Assembly (NCBI RefSeq): GCF_000283155.1
Contig: NW_004454224.1
Coordinates: forward strand, 11,135,734 to 11,199,733
Length of the DNA: 64,000 nucleotides
Direction: 5' to 3'
Origin: Ceratotherium simum simum
Taxonomy: Eukaryota; Chordata; Mammalia; Perissodactyla; Rhinocerotidae
Shown: in pieces, positions 1 to 11,700 of the stretch
Layout of the letters: each line of letters opens with the position of its first letter
Position numbering within the stretch: position 1 is the stretch's first letter
Made by a program: the position numbers and the translations under genes
The notes under the pieces: model-generated
Database searches by the model: none
What the model was told of the DNA's origin: nothing
What the model saw: only the letters and a program-made list of their open reading frames with translations

Positions 1-145
1 TTCATTTATTTCTGCTCTGATTTTTATTATTTCTCTCCTTCTGCTGGCTTTGGGCTTTGTTTGTTCTTCTTTTTCTAGTTCTGTTAGGTGTAATTTAAGG
101 TTGCCTATTTGGGCTTTTTCTTGTTTGTTAAGGTGGGCTTGTATC
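1..145 (-). mobile_element. L1 fragment (ORF2, antisense)
   Basis: The T-rich text matches the reverse complement of mammalian L1 ORF2 (region of the conserved reverse-transcriptase N-terminal half). It is broken by stops and cut by the window edge. Confidence 0.55.
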
Positions 146-299
146 GCTCATAATTTTTAATTTTTTCATATTATCTCATATTATTATATTATGTAGTTGT
201 AACCAAAGTATTCTATATTCTTATGTAATTTTACATTTCCCCCTGTCTTAACAGTCTTAAAATTTGAATTGGTTAGCCAGTAGTCCACTATATTGATTT

Positions 300-480
300 A
301 ATCTAATTTAATAAACCATTCCCCTAATGATAGACATTTAAGTTGTTTACACTTTTTTGTCATTATAAATAGTGCTTCAGTTAATACTTTTATGTGATAC
401 CTTCTTTTGATTTATTTCCTAGAGTAAATTTTTATAAGTGGAGTTATTGGGTCAAAGAGTATATAGTACCTTTATAATCC
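300..480 (-). repeat. Probable old L1-related fragment
   Basis: The phrases CCCCTAATGATAGACATTTA and GTGGAGTTATTGGGTCAAAG resemble the antisense 3' region of old L1 elements. It is heavily diverged. Confidence 0.35.
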
Positions 481-499
481 GTGCATCATAGTTTCAACT

Positions 500-710
500 T
501 TCTGGGTCATGTGGATAGCACAGGGTAGTGAGAAGAATACTATATTGGCAATCCTAAAGTCAGACCTAACTTTCATACTAACCAGCTGTGAGAGCTTGGG
601 TGGGTCACTTCTCCTTTTTGAATTTCAGTTTTCTCTAGTATAAAATTAGTGTATTGTATTAGGTAATTATTCTGTCCCCTTTAACTCTAATATCCTACAA
701 TTCTATAGTA
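500..710 (+). repeat. MIR SINE (diverged)
   Basis: The order AACCAGCTGTGAGAGCTTGG, AATTTCAGTTTTCTC, TAAAATTAG follows the MIR core in sense orientation. Confidence 0.5.
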
Positions 711-1187
711 GAAAGTAGAAGCTGTTACCCATTCTTTATGGATGCAAACTGTATTATTTTGTTCCTTTCCTCCCTAAAAGACTTATCTGAGGAAAAGTTC
801 TTATATCAACCTTAATTGTTCAGTGGAACCTCTGCTCTCTTGGAACTTGTTTTAGAGGGGAGGAGGTTACATAACCCCTTCATGAACAGGTGGATCTCCT
901 ACAGAGATAGGAGGACAAAGACCTTGTTCGAAAGATCTTGCTTAGGTAACGGAAATTGGAAGACATATAGGAACCACAACTGCCTGCCTCGTGCCAAGTA
1001 TCCCAGACCTTCTTTCTACTCCTCCAGTGTCCATAGGAACTAAGGAAACTCCTAACACAACGTGAGGAGTGTCGTTGGTTTGCTTTCCTTTTTGTGTCAT
1101 CCTCTCCCCCTATAAACTTCCTGTGAGTTCTTCCCCTTTGGTTGCCAGTACTGGAACTCAGCACATTCTATCTCTGGCCCATTTTAG

Positions 1188-1286
1188 GCAGCTGATACAC
1201 AGGAGTTTGGGAACAAACTGCACAAATCATTTCGTGAGATTACCCAGCACCGATTTCTTCACCATTGCTCATGTGAGGTGAAGCAG
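1188..1286 (+). CDS. TOP6BL: TOP6BL coding exon (first one visible)
   Basis: This 99-nt exon has acceptor ATTTTAG and donor CAG|GTAAGT. It encodes 33 codons including [20 protein letters not shown] and ending CEVKQ. It is phase 0 at both ends. The donor matches the U1 consensus very well. Confidence 0.82.
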
Positions 1287-4200
1287 GTAAGTGTAAAGTA
1301 ATAATCAGTACTTTGGTGGAAATCTTCCATATTGGTATATGGGAATCTTGAATACAGGGTGGGTAGGTGCAGGTGCTTTAGATTGCACAATCTGAGGTTA
1401 GTCTTTCAGCAAAGAAGCCTGTGGTTCAGAAAAACTTTATAGAATGTAGTATTACATAGAAGTAAGAGCATGGTTAGGTGTCACTTGAATTCCATTTCTA
1501 CCAGTAACTAGTTGTGTGGTATTATTGTGGAAGCTATTTAAGCTTTCTAAGCCTCAGTTTTTTTATCAGTAAAATAGGAATGATGCATACCTAAAATGAT
1601 TGTTGTGAGGTTTGAATAAGATAATGTATGTAAAGTGCTAAGCACATACCTACTCATAATGGTGATGATATGATGGAATTCTTATGTTTAGTTTTGCCTA
1701 ATCAAAAACATACTTTTATCTATTCACCTTCTTGGATGCTGGAGATATAGAGTTGCATTAGTTGGGGTCTCTACCCTCAAGGAGATCAAATAGCTTCCTC
1801 TGGTTTTGTGACAGGCTCCTCTAATGAGTGAAGAGAAATCATAGCTGGGAAATTCTACATATCTACAGATTCCAGGTGTAGCTTCTAGTAGTATTCCAAT
1901 AAAGCCCACTTTTCTGGCTTTCTTGGCTCCAATCAGTAAAATTAATTTTTCTGCAACTAAAGTATAAGATGAGTAAATAGATTAAAGATGAAATTATCAT
2001 ACAGTAGCTTCTGGCCAAGGTGGAGTAACAGGGACCAGATTTACCCTCCTGCCTGTAATAACAAAAAATCTGGACACAACATATGAAACAATGGTTCTCA
2101 AGTCACTGGGCATCAGACAATTAATGGCATAGTCATTCCTGAGAGATGGAAAACAAATGAAGTGAGCCTTATGATTGCCCTAGCATACTGCCTAGAGAGA
2201 GTAAAGAGGCCATGGAGTAGGGAGAGGGAATCCAGGCAAAGCCTAGTGGTCTCCCTGAGTTGAATAGATAAAGCTGGGAATCCAAGGATGCCAAGGCAGC
2301 TAAAGTGTTCAGGGAAGAGTACCATAGAAGAGAAATCTGCATAGAGAGAGAATTCTGGAGATCTTCAGAGGTTCCCCCTCTGGTGTTCAGTTGAGTACTG
2401 ATCAGCTCATTCATGTGAAGAAACATCTAGGTAAAGAACCACCCAGAAGGATTAGAGGGAACAATATGCAGAGCTTACACAGGGCTAGGAATAGTGCCTA
2501 TTCCCCACCAGAGAGGAAAGCCTTCTAATTCACGGATCGTCAGGTAGAATACTACAAAGCATCTTGCTTCAGGAATGGAGTAAAATTAAACCTACAATAA
2601 ACACTCCTTCAGTCCTGCCTAACAGAGCTTAAAAGCAGAAGCAAGACCTAAAAGGATCAAGTTGTTTCCAAGTAATTCAACGGCATCACAGAACAAAGTG
2701 CAAGAATATTTATAGGAATTCGAAAATATCCAGCACCCACGAAGTTAATATTGACAGTGCCTTGCATCCAATAAAAAATTAACAGGCATGCTAAGAAGCA
2801 GGAAAAATAACCCACAATGAAGATAAAACTCAATCAATTGATCAATCAATCATTCAATCAAAACTGATCCAGAACAGATACAGAAGATAGAATTAGTAGA
2901 CAAAGACATTAAAACAGTTATTATTATAACTGTATTCCATATGTTCAGGAAGCTATAGGAAAGATGGGACACATTAAGTAGACATATGGAAGGTATAAAA
3001 AAGACCCAAAACAAACTTTAAAGATAAAAACTATGATGTCTCTGAGGTAAAAATTACACTGAATAGTATTAATGGCACATTAGACACAAGTAAAAACATA
3101 TAGCAGGCCGGCCCCGTGGCTTAGCGGTTAAGTGCGTGCGCTCCGCTGCTGGCGGCCCGGGTTCGGATCCCAGGCGCGCACTGACACACCGCTTCTCTGG
3201 CCATGCTGAGGCCGCGTCCCACATACAGCAACTAGAAGGATGTGCAACTATGACATACAGCTATCTACTGGGGCTCTGGGGGAAAAAATTAATAAATAAA
3301 TAAAATTTTAAAAAAATTCTTTATTAAAAAAAAAACATATAGCAATAGAAACTATCAGAAATGAAACACAGAGATTAAAACAAACAAAAAAATAATAGAG
3401 CATTGAGCACCTGTGAGTTATGGGACAACTTCAAGTAGCCTGATATATGTGTAATTGGAGAATCTGAAGAAGAAGCAGGTGCAGAAAATATACAGTATTT
3501 GAAGACATCATGGCTGAAAAATTTCCAGATTTGATGAAATCTATAAACCCCACAGATCTAAGAATCTTAACAAACCCCAAGCCCAAGAGACGTAAAGAAA
3601 ACTACACCAAGGCACATCATAACTAAATTGGTTAAAACCAGTGGTAAAGAGAAAATCTTAAAAGCAAACAGAAGGGAAAAAAAAACTTATTATGTACCAG
3701 GAAACAAAGATAAGGATTATAGCAAATTTCTCATCAGAAAGAGTATAAACTAGAACAAAATGGAGCAACATCTTTATAGTACTGAAAAAAACCTGTCAAC
3801 CTAGAATTCTTTACCCAACAAAAATATCTTTAAAAACAAGGATGAAATAAGGACTTTTTCTGGGGCCAGCCTGGTGGTGTAGTGGTTAAGTTCGTGTGCA
3901 CCACTTCAGCAGCCCAGGGTTCGCAGGTTCGGATCCTGGGCACAGACCTATGCCTCGCTTATCAAGCCATGCTGTGGTGGCATCCCACATATAAAGTGGA
4001 GGAAGATGGGCACAGATGTTAGCCCAGAGCCAGTCTTCCTCAGCAAAAAGAGGAGGATTGGCAACAAAAGTTAGGTCAGGGCTAATCTTCCTCACCAAAA
4101 AAAAAAAATAAATAAGGACTCTTTCTGACATACAAGAGATGAAAGAATTCGTTATTAGCAGACAAGAAATGTAAAGAAGTCCTTCAAGCAGAGGAAAAAT

Positions 4201-7200
4201 GATACCAGATGGAAACCTGAATCTACACAAAGGAATGAAGAGTATTGAAAATGGTAACTAGGGCCGGCCCCGTGGCTTGGTGGTTAAGTGAGCGCGCTCC
4301 ACTGCTGGCGACCCGGGTTCGGATCCCGGGCTCGCACCGACGCGCTGCTTCTCCGGCCATGCTGAGGCCGCGTCCCACATACAGCAACTAGAAGGATGTG
4401 CAGCTATGACACACAACTATCTACTGGGGCTTTGGGGGGAAAAAATAAATAAAAATAAAAAAATCTTTAAAAAAAAAAAATGGTAACTACATGGTTAAAT
4501 ATAAAGACTTTTTCTTATTATTTAAATCTCTTTAAAACATAATTAACTTTTTAAAGCAAAAATAGTATTTTATAATCTGTATAGAAGTAAAGTGTATGAC
4601 AACCATAGTACAAAGACCAGAAGGAGAGAAATGGAAATATACTATTGTAAGGACTTATACTATATGTGGAGTGGTATAATATTACTTGAAGGTAGACTGA
4701 TAAGTTAAAGATGAAAGGAACCATCAAAATAACACAACAAGGAGTTATAGCTCATAAGCCAAAAAAGGAGATAAAATGGAATTATAAAAAATATTCAACC
4801 CTTAAACGAATGAGAAGACAAGCTACATACTGGGAGAAAATATTTACAAGAGATACATCTGATTAAAGGACTGTTACCCAAAATATACAAAGAAGTCTTA
4901 AAACTTAACAGTAAAAAACAACCTGATTAAAAAATGGGCCAGGGCTGGCCCCGTGGCTTAGTGGTTAAGTGCACGTGCTCTGCTACTGACGGCCCGGGTT
5001 CGGATCCCAGGCGCGCAACGACGCACCGCTTCTCCGGCCATGCTGAGGCCGCGTCCCACGTACAGCAAATAGAAGGATGTGCAACTATGACATACAACTA
5101 TCTACTGGGGCTTTGGGGGACAAAAAAAAAGGAGGAGGATTGGCAATAGATGTTAGCTCAGAGCTGGTCTTCCTCAGCAAAAAGAGGAGGATTAGCACAG
5201 ATGTTAGCTCAGGGCTGATCTTCCTCACACACACAAAAAAATGGGCCAAAGACCTTAACAGACACCTCACCAAAGAAGACATACAGGTGGCAAATAAGCA
5301 CATGAAAAGGTGTTCCACATCATATGTCATCAGGGAAATGCAAATTAAAACAAGATACCACTACAAGCCGATTAGAATGGCCAAAATCCAGAACACTAAC
5401 ACCACCAAATGTTGGTAAGGATGTGGAACAGCAGGAACTTTCATTCATTGCTGGTGGGAATGCAAAATTGTACAGCCACTTCAAAGACAATTTTGCAGTT
5501 TCTTACAAAACTAAACATACTCTTACCATGTGATCCAATAATCATCCTCTTTGGTATTTACCCAAAGGAGTTAAAGCTTATGTCCACACAAAAACCTGCA
5601 CATGGCTGTTTATAGCAGCTTTCTTCATAACTGCGAAAACTTGGAAGCAATTAAGATGTCCTTCAATAGATGGATGGACAAATAAACTGTGGTACATCCA
5701 GATGATGGAATATTATTCAGCCTTAAAAAGATATGAGCTATCAAGCAATGAAAAGACATAGAGGAAACTTAAATGCATGTTATTAAGTAAAAAAAAGCCA
5801 ATCTGAAAAGACTATATACCATATGATTCCAAGTATATGACATTCTGGAAAAGGTGAAACTATGGAGACAGTAAAAAGACCAGGGATGGACCAGCCCCGG
5901 TGGTCTAGTGGTTAAGTTCAGTGTGCTCTGCTTTGGCAGCCCAGGTTCCGTTCTCAGGCACAGACCTACACCACTCTATTAGAGGCCATGTTGTGCTGGT
6001 GGTCCACATACTGAAAAATAAAGGAAGATTGACATGGATGTTAGCTCAGGGTGAGTATTCCTCAGCCAAAAAAAAGGAAAAAAAAGATCAGGGGTTGACA
6101 GAGGTTAGGAGGGAAGGAAGAATGAATAGGTGGAGCACAGATAACTTTTAGGGCAGTGAAACTACTCTGTATGGTACTTTAATGATGGATACATGTCATT
6201 ATACATCTGTCCAAACCCACAGAATGTACAACACCAAGAGGGAACCCTAATGTAAACTATGGACTTTGGATGATAATGATGTTTCAATGTAGGTTCATCA
6301 ATTTGTAACAAATGTACCACTCTGGTGGGGGTTGTTGATAATGGGAGAGACTGTGCATGTGTGGGGGCAGGGAGTATATGGTAAATCTCTCTACCTTCTG
6401 CTCAATTTTGCTGTGAACTTAAAACTGCTCTAAAAAATAAAGTCTATTTAAAAATTTTCAATCTAAAAGAAGGTAGAAAAAGAGGAAAAGAAGAAAAGGA
6501 AACGAAGAGATGAGACAAATAGAAAACAATTAGCAAGATGATATATTTAAACCCAGCCATATCAATTATCATTTTAAGTGTAAATGGCATAAACAACCAA
6601 TTAAAAAGCAGAGATTGTTAGATTCAATAAAGAAGCAAGAGCTGGGGCCCACCCAGTGGCGCAGCGGTTGGGTGCGCGTGCTCCACTTCCGCAGCCTGGG
6701 GTTCGCCAGTTCGGATCCGTGGCGCGCACTGATGCACTGCTTGTTGAGCCATGCTGTGGCGGTGTCCCATATAAAGTGGAGGAGGATGGGCTCGGATTTT
6801 GGCCCAAGATCAATCTTCCTCAGCAAGGGAGAGGAGGGTTGGCATAGGATGTTGGCTCAGGGATGATCTTCCTCACAAAAAAAAGAAGCAAGAGCCAACT
6901 ATATGCTGCCTACAAGAACTGCAGTTGGAGTATAAAGACAGAAGTAGGTGGAAAAAGATGGCTTACACTAATAAAAAGAGAGCTGGAGAGGCTACAATAA
7001 TATTAGACAAAGTAGATTTCAGAGAAAAGAATATTACCAGGGATAAAGAGGGTCATTTCATAATGATGAATACAATACAATGAGTATACTACAATGAAGA
7101 CAATAGCCCTAAACGTTCGTGAAACTTTTTAGAGAGCTTTAAAATACAGGAAGCAAGGGGCTGGCCCAGTGGTGCAAGCGGTTAAGTGCGTGCACTCCGC

Positions 7201-8711
7201 TTTGGTGGCCCCCGGTTCGCGGGTTTGGATCCCAGGTGCGCAGGGCTGCACTGCTTGGTAAGCCATGCTGTAGCAGCATCCCATATAAAGTAGAGGAAGA
7301 TGGGCATGGATGTTAGCTCAGGGCCACTCTTCCTCAAGGAAAAAAAGAAAAAGAAGAGGAGGATAGGCATCGGATGTTAGCTCAGGGCTAGTCCTCACAA
7401 AAAACAAAAAAAAAATACGTGAAGCAAAACTAATAGAACTGTAAGGACAAATAGACAAATCCACAATTATATTTGGAGATTTCAACATACTCCACTCAAT
7501 AGTTGATAGAACAAGTAGACAGAAAATCAGTAAGTCTATAGAAGTCTTGAATAACACTATGAGTTAACTTGACCTGATATTTATAAAACACTCTGCCCAA
7601 CCACAGCAGAATATACATTCTTTTTAAGTACACAAGGGACATTTAGCAAGATAGACCATATTCTGAGCCATTAAATATATCTCAATAAATTTAAAAGGAA
7701 TCAAGTCATACAAAGTATGTTTTTGACCAGAATAGAATTAAAATCAATAACAGAAAGATATATAGAAAATTCCAAATATTTGGAAACTAAATGACACACT
7801 TATAAATAACCCATGGGTCAAATACAAAATAAAAAGGGAAATTAGAAAATAATTTAATTAAAATGGAAATGCAAATTATCAAAATTTGTAAGATGTTGCT
7901 AATGCAGTACTTGGAAAAATGCCTATGTTAGAAAAGAAAAAAGTCTCAAGTCAATGACCTCAGCTTCCAACTTAAACTAGAACAAGAAGAGCAAACTAAA
8001 TATAAATTAAATAGAAGAAATGAAATAATAAAGATTAGAGTGGACGTCAGTAAAATGGAAAACAGAAAAACAACAGAAAAGAATCAATGAAACTTAAAGG
8101 AGGTGCATTGAGAAGATTAATAAAACTGATACACATTTAGCCAGACTAATCAGGATAAAAAGAGAGAAGACACAAATTGCCACTATCAGAAACAAGAGAG
8201 GTGGCATCAGACATTAAAAGGATTATCAGAGTATATTATGAACAACTTTACTGCAGTAAATTTGACAACTTAAATGGACAAATTCCTTAAAAGACAATTA
8301 TAAATTACAAAGTTCACTCAAGAAGAAATAGTTCTATACACCTGATAGCTCTATGTCTCCTAAAGAAATTGATTTTTCAGTTAAAAACCTTACCACAGTA
8401 TTCAGAATGTTTAAAAACTCTCAAAACTCAATAATAAGAAAACAAACCAATTTTGCCCAATTTTTAAAGTGGGCAAAAGATTTGAAAACACATTTCACAA
8501 AAGAAGATACACAGACAGCAAATAAACATACAAGAGGGGCTGGCCCAGTGGCATAGTAGTTAAGTTCACATGCTCCGCTTCGGTGGCCTGGGGTTCGTGG
8601 GTTCAGATCCCAGGTGCAGACCTACACACTGCTCATCAAGCCATGCTGTGGAGGTGTCCCACATACAAAATGGAGGAAGATTGGCATGAATGTTAGCTCA
8701 GGGCCAGTCTT

Positions 8712-8757
<46 letters not shown>

Positions 8758-11700
8758 ATACGAGAAAGATGCTCAGCATCATGAGTCATTAGGGAAATGC
8801 AAATTGAAACTACAATGAGATACCATTTTACACCTACTTGGGATAACAAGACTGACCATACCAGGTGTTGGCAAGGTCGTGGAGGAACTGGAACTCTTAT
8901 ACCCTATTTGTAGGAATGAAAAATGGTACAACCACTTTGGAGAACAGTTTGGCAGTTTCTTAAAAAGTTAAATATACACTTATCATACAACCCAGCCATT
9001 CTACTCCTAGATATTTACCCAAGAGAAATGAAAGCATATGTCCTCACAAAAACTTACACACTAATGTTCATGGCACCTCTGCTGTATTTGTAATAGCCAA
9101 AAACTGGAAACAACCCAGTGTCAACAGGTAGATGGATAAACAAATTGTGATAGTATATCCGTTCAATGGAATACTACTGAGAAATAAAAGGAATGAACTA
9201 TTGATACACACAGTAGCATGGATGAATCTCTAAATAGCCATGCTGAATGAAAAAAACCAGAAACACAAGAGTACATACTGTTTGATTGCATTTATATGAA
9301 ATTGTATAAAATGCCAACTAATCTATAGTTACAGATCAGTGGTTGTTTGAACATGGGAGGTATAGGAGGTGGAGGCAGTGATTATGAAGGGCAAAGGAAA
9401 CTTTTGAGGGTGATGGATATGTTTATCTTGATTGTAGTGATGGTTTCACAAGTATGTACATATGTCAAAATTTATCAAATTGCACATTGTATATATATAT
9501 GCAGTTGATTGTGTATATGCATGTTGTATCTCAATAAAATTATAGACAGTTTCTGAGAGAATAACAGGCCCTTTAGCACCTTTTCTGCTGCTTCTCTCCC
9601 TCTCCTACTTCTGTTTGCCTGATTAGATGGGGAAGTTTAGTTGACCAGGCACCCAGGGATCACAGCATCTCATGGATTTGCCCATCCTTGTCTGCTTTGT
9701 AGCTAGAAAGGCACAGGACAGCTGTGAAACCCCTGTAAATGCTCTCTTCACCACACCTTTTTTCATGGTTGTATGTACCTTCTAGGAAGCACCTTCCTAG
9801 GAATGCATCTGCTGTTCCCTCCAGCTGGTTCACTGCAAATACTTTTTTTTGCTGAGGAAGATTGGTCCTGAGCTAACATCCATGCCCATCCTTCTCTACT
9901 TTTTCTGTTGGTACGTGGGATGCCACCATAGCATGGCTTCATGAGTGGTGTGTTGGTCCGCGCCTGGGATTCAAACCTGCAAACTCCGGGCTGCCGAAGC
10001 AGAGCATGTGAACCTAACCACTATGCCACCAGGCAGGCCTCTCACGGCAAATACTTTTGCTGGTTTCCCTCCAACTTCAAAAGCTGCTGCCCACAACTTA
10101 AGCAAATAAAAGCTAATACCCATTGTATCAGTTTCCTATGGATGCTGTAACAAATTACCACAAACTTGGTGGCTTAAAGGCAACAAAAATTTATTATCTC
10201 ACAGTTCTAGAGTCCAGAAGTCTGAAATCAAGGTGTTGGCAGGGCCACACTCTCTCCAAAGGCTCTATGGGAGAATCCTTCCTTACCCCTTCCAGCTTCT
10301 GGTGGCTCCAGATGTTCCTTGGCTTGTGGCCACATCACTCGGATCTCTGCCTCCATCCTCACATGGCCTTTCCCCTTTGTCTCTCAAATCTCCCTCTGCC
10401 TTTCTCTTATAAGGGCGCCTCTCATTGGATTTAGGGCCCACTATAAATCCACGATGATCTTACCTTGAGATCCTTAATTACATCTGCCAAGACCCTTTTA
10501 CCACATAAAGTCACATTCACAGGTTCTGGGAGTTAAGACTTGGACATATCTTTTGGGGGGCCACTATTCAATTCACTACAGCCACCACATCTTCAAATTT
10601 CTAGGGATAGGTTCAGGGGGAGGCATGTGCCATTATCATAGGACCTGGGATAGATGAGTAGGATCTAGAAGTGTTTCAGCCTGTAAAGTCCTTTTGCTTG
10701 GGTCTGTGATATCTCAGTGAGATCTCAAAAGGAAATGATCTGACCTCTTTGGCCCCATTCTGTTGCTATAGTGATAGCTCATAGCCTCAGGACCATTCAT
10801 AGCCCAATTAACTTGGCAGATGGCTCGTGAACTCTTATTCAGTAGTCATAGGTCTTGGAAGGAACAGTTATTGAATCCCTAATCTTTGCCAAGATTTCCA
10901 TTCTTATATCCACAAAGATCCTACGAAGTAGATTGTAGTTTTCCCATTTTATAGATAAAGAAACTGGTTAGAGAACTTTCCTAATTTGCCCAGAATCACA
11001 AAGTCAGTAAGTGGGAAGGCTAGGATTTGTACTGAGGTCTCCTGGCTCCGAAGCCTAGTAACGTTATTACCTTATAGGACTGGATCACAAGCCCAGGGAA
11101 TACTAATGATCAGAGGCATTGATAAGAACCCATGCTTCTCCACTCAAGATCATTACTGTTTCCCTCTGATAATGGCCATTTAATGATAAATAACTTGTTA
11201 GTGGCACAAGAGTGGCACCCAGTGGCTTCAGCTAAAAACTACAAGACCAATGACAGGTCAAATTCTACCTCTGGACCAGTCCCTCAGTTTCCCTTTCTAA
11301 AAAGGTAAAGTATAATAGCTGACCTCTTGAGTAATATAGAATAAAACCATCTATGGCTATTATATAGTTTATGGGAAAATGGAAGAAATGAGAGAATATG
11401 TATTTAGAGTTTTATAGAATATATTCAGGGAAAAGTCATGCCAGGAGTGGAGATATTAAGCCTAGGTCTTGGAACAGGGCAGTGGGCCATGAAAGAGTAG
11501 AGATAGTACTCCAGAGCTTAGTGTCATAGATATGTGTAGGGACTGAAAACTTAAACCCAGAATAAGCAGGAGCAGTAACAGGGAGGCAGCTTTCTAAGGA
11601 AAAGTATTGTTTCCCAGGAGGGTAGACCAGAATTAAATGTCTCACAGAGTGTTAAATCCAAGGAGGCTGACTCATCTAGGGGACCTGATGATGAATGAAG

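Larger units (their letters stand above)
4799..6448 (+). mobile_element. L1 3' fragment inserted into the outer L1
   Basis: ORF2 C-terminal and 3' UTR sequence (GGAGAAAATATTTACAAGAG near 4830, ATGGGCCAAAGACCTTAACA at 5241, AATAAA near 6436) sits between two halves of the outer L1 linker. Flanks AAAAATATTCAA (before) and AAAAATTTTCAA (after) look like the target duplication. It is 5'-truncated and dead. Confidence 0.65.
1995..9545 (+). mobile_element. Old L1 (outer copy), interrupted by a second L1 and seven SINEs
   Basis: The text follows the order of an old mammalian L1: 5' region and ORF1-like sequence from about 2000, the ORF1-ORF2 linker (CTGTCAACCTAGAATTCTTT near 3795 and GATGGAAACCTGAATCTACA near 4206), the ORF2 start from about 6540 (TATATGCTGCCTACAAGAAC near 6900), then the ORF2 end and 3' UTR to an AATAAA tail near 9534. 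Much of ORF2 is deleted near 8350, and all frames are broken. Interruptions: EREs at 3106, 3862, 4261, 6643, 7157 and 8536 sit directly in it; the ERE at 4942 and the diverged one at 5886 sit in the inner L1 (about 4799-6448). Confidence 0.75.

Noticed and set aside
816..1164. Possible further TOP6BL exons (both strands have short frames, with AG and GT at plausible spots)
   Set aside because: No frame links in phase to the exon at 1188 with recognisable TOP6BL sequence; left unannotated.
3118..3190. tRNA-like A and B boxes in ERE copies
   Set aside because: They are the Pol III promoter of a SINE; the body does not fold into a complete tRNA and has no mature ends.
8714..8758. Regular repeats that might suggest an array such as CRISPR
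   Set aside because: It is a simple CA dinucleotide run at a SINE end in a mammalian genome; there are no spacers.
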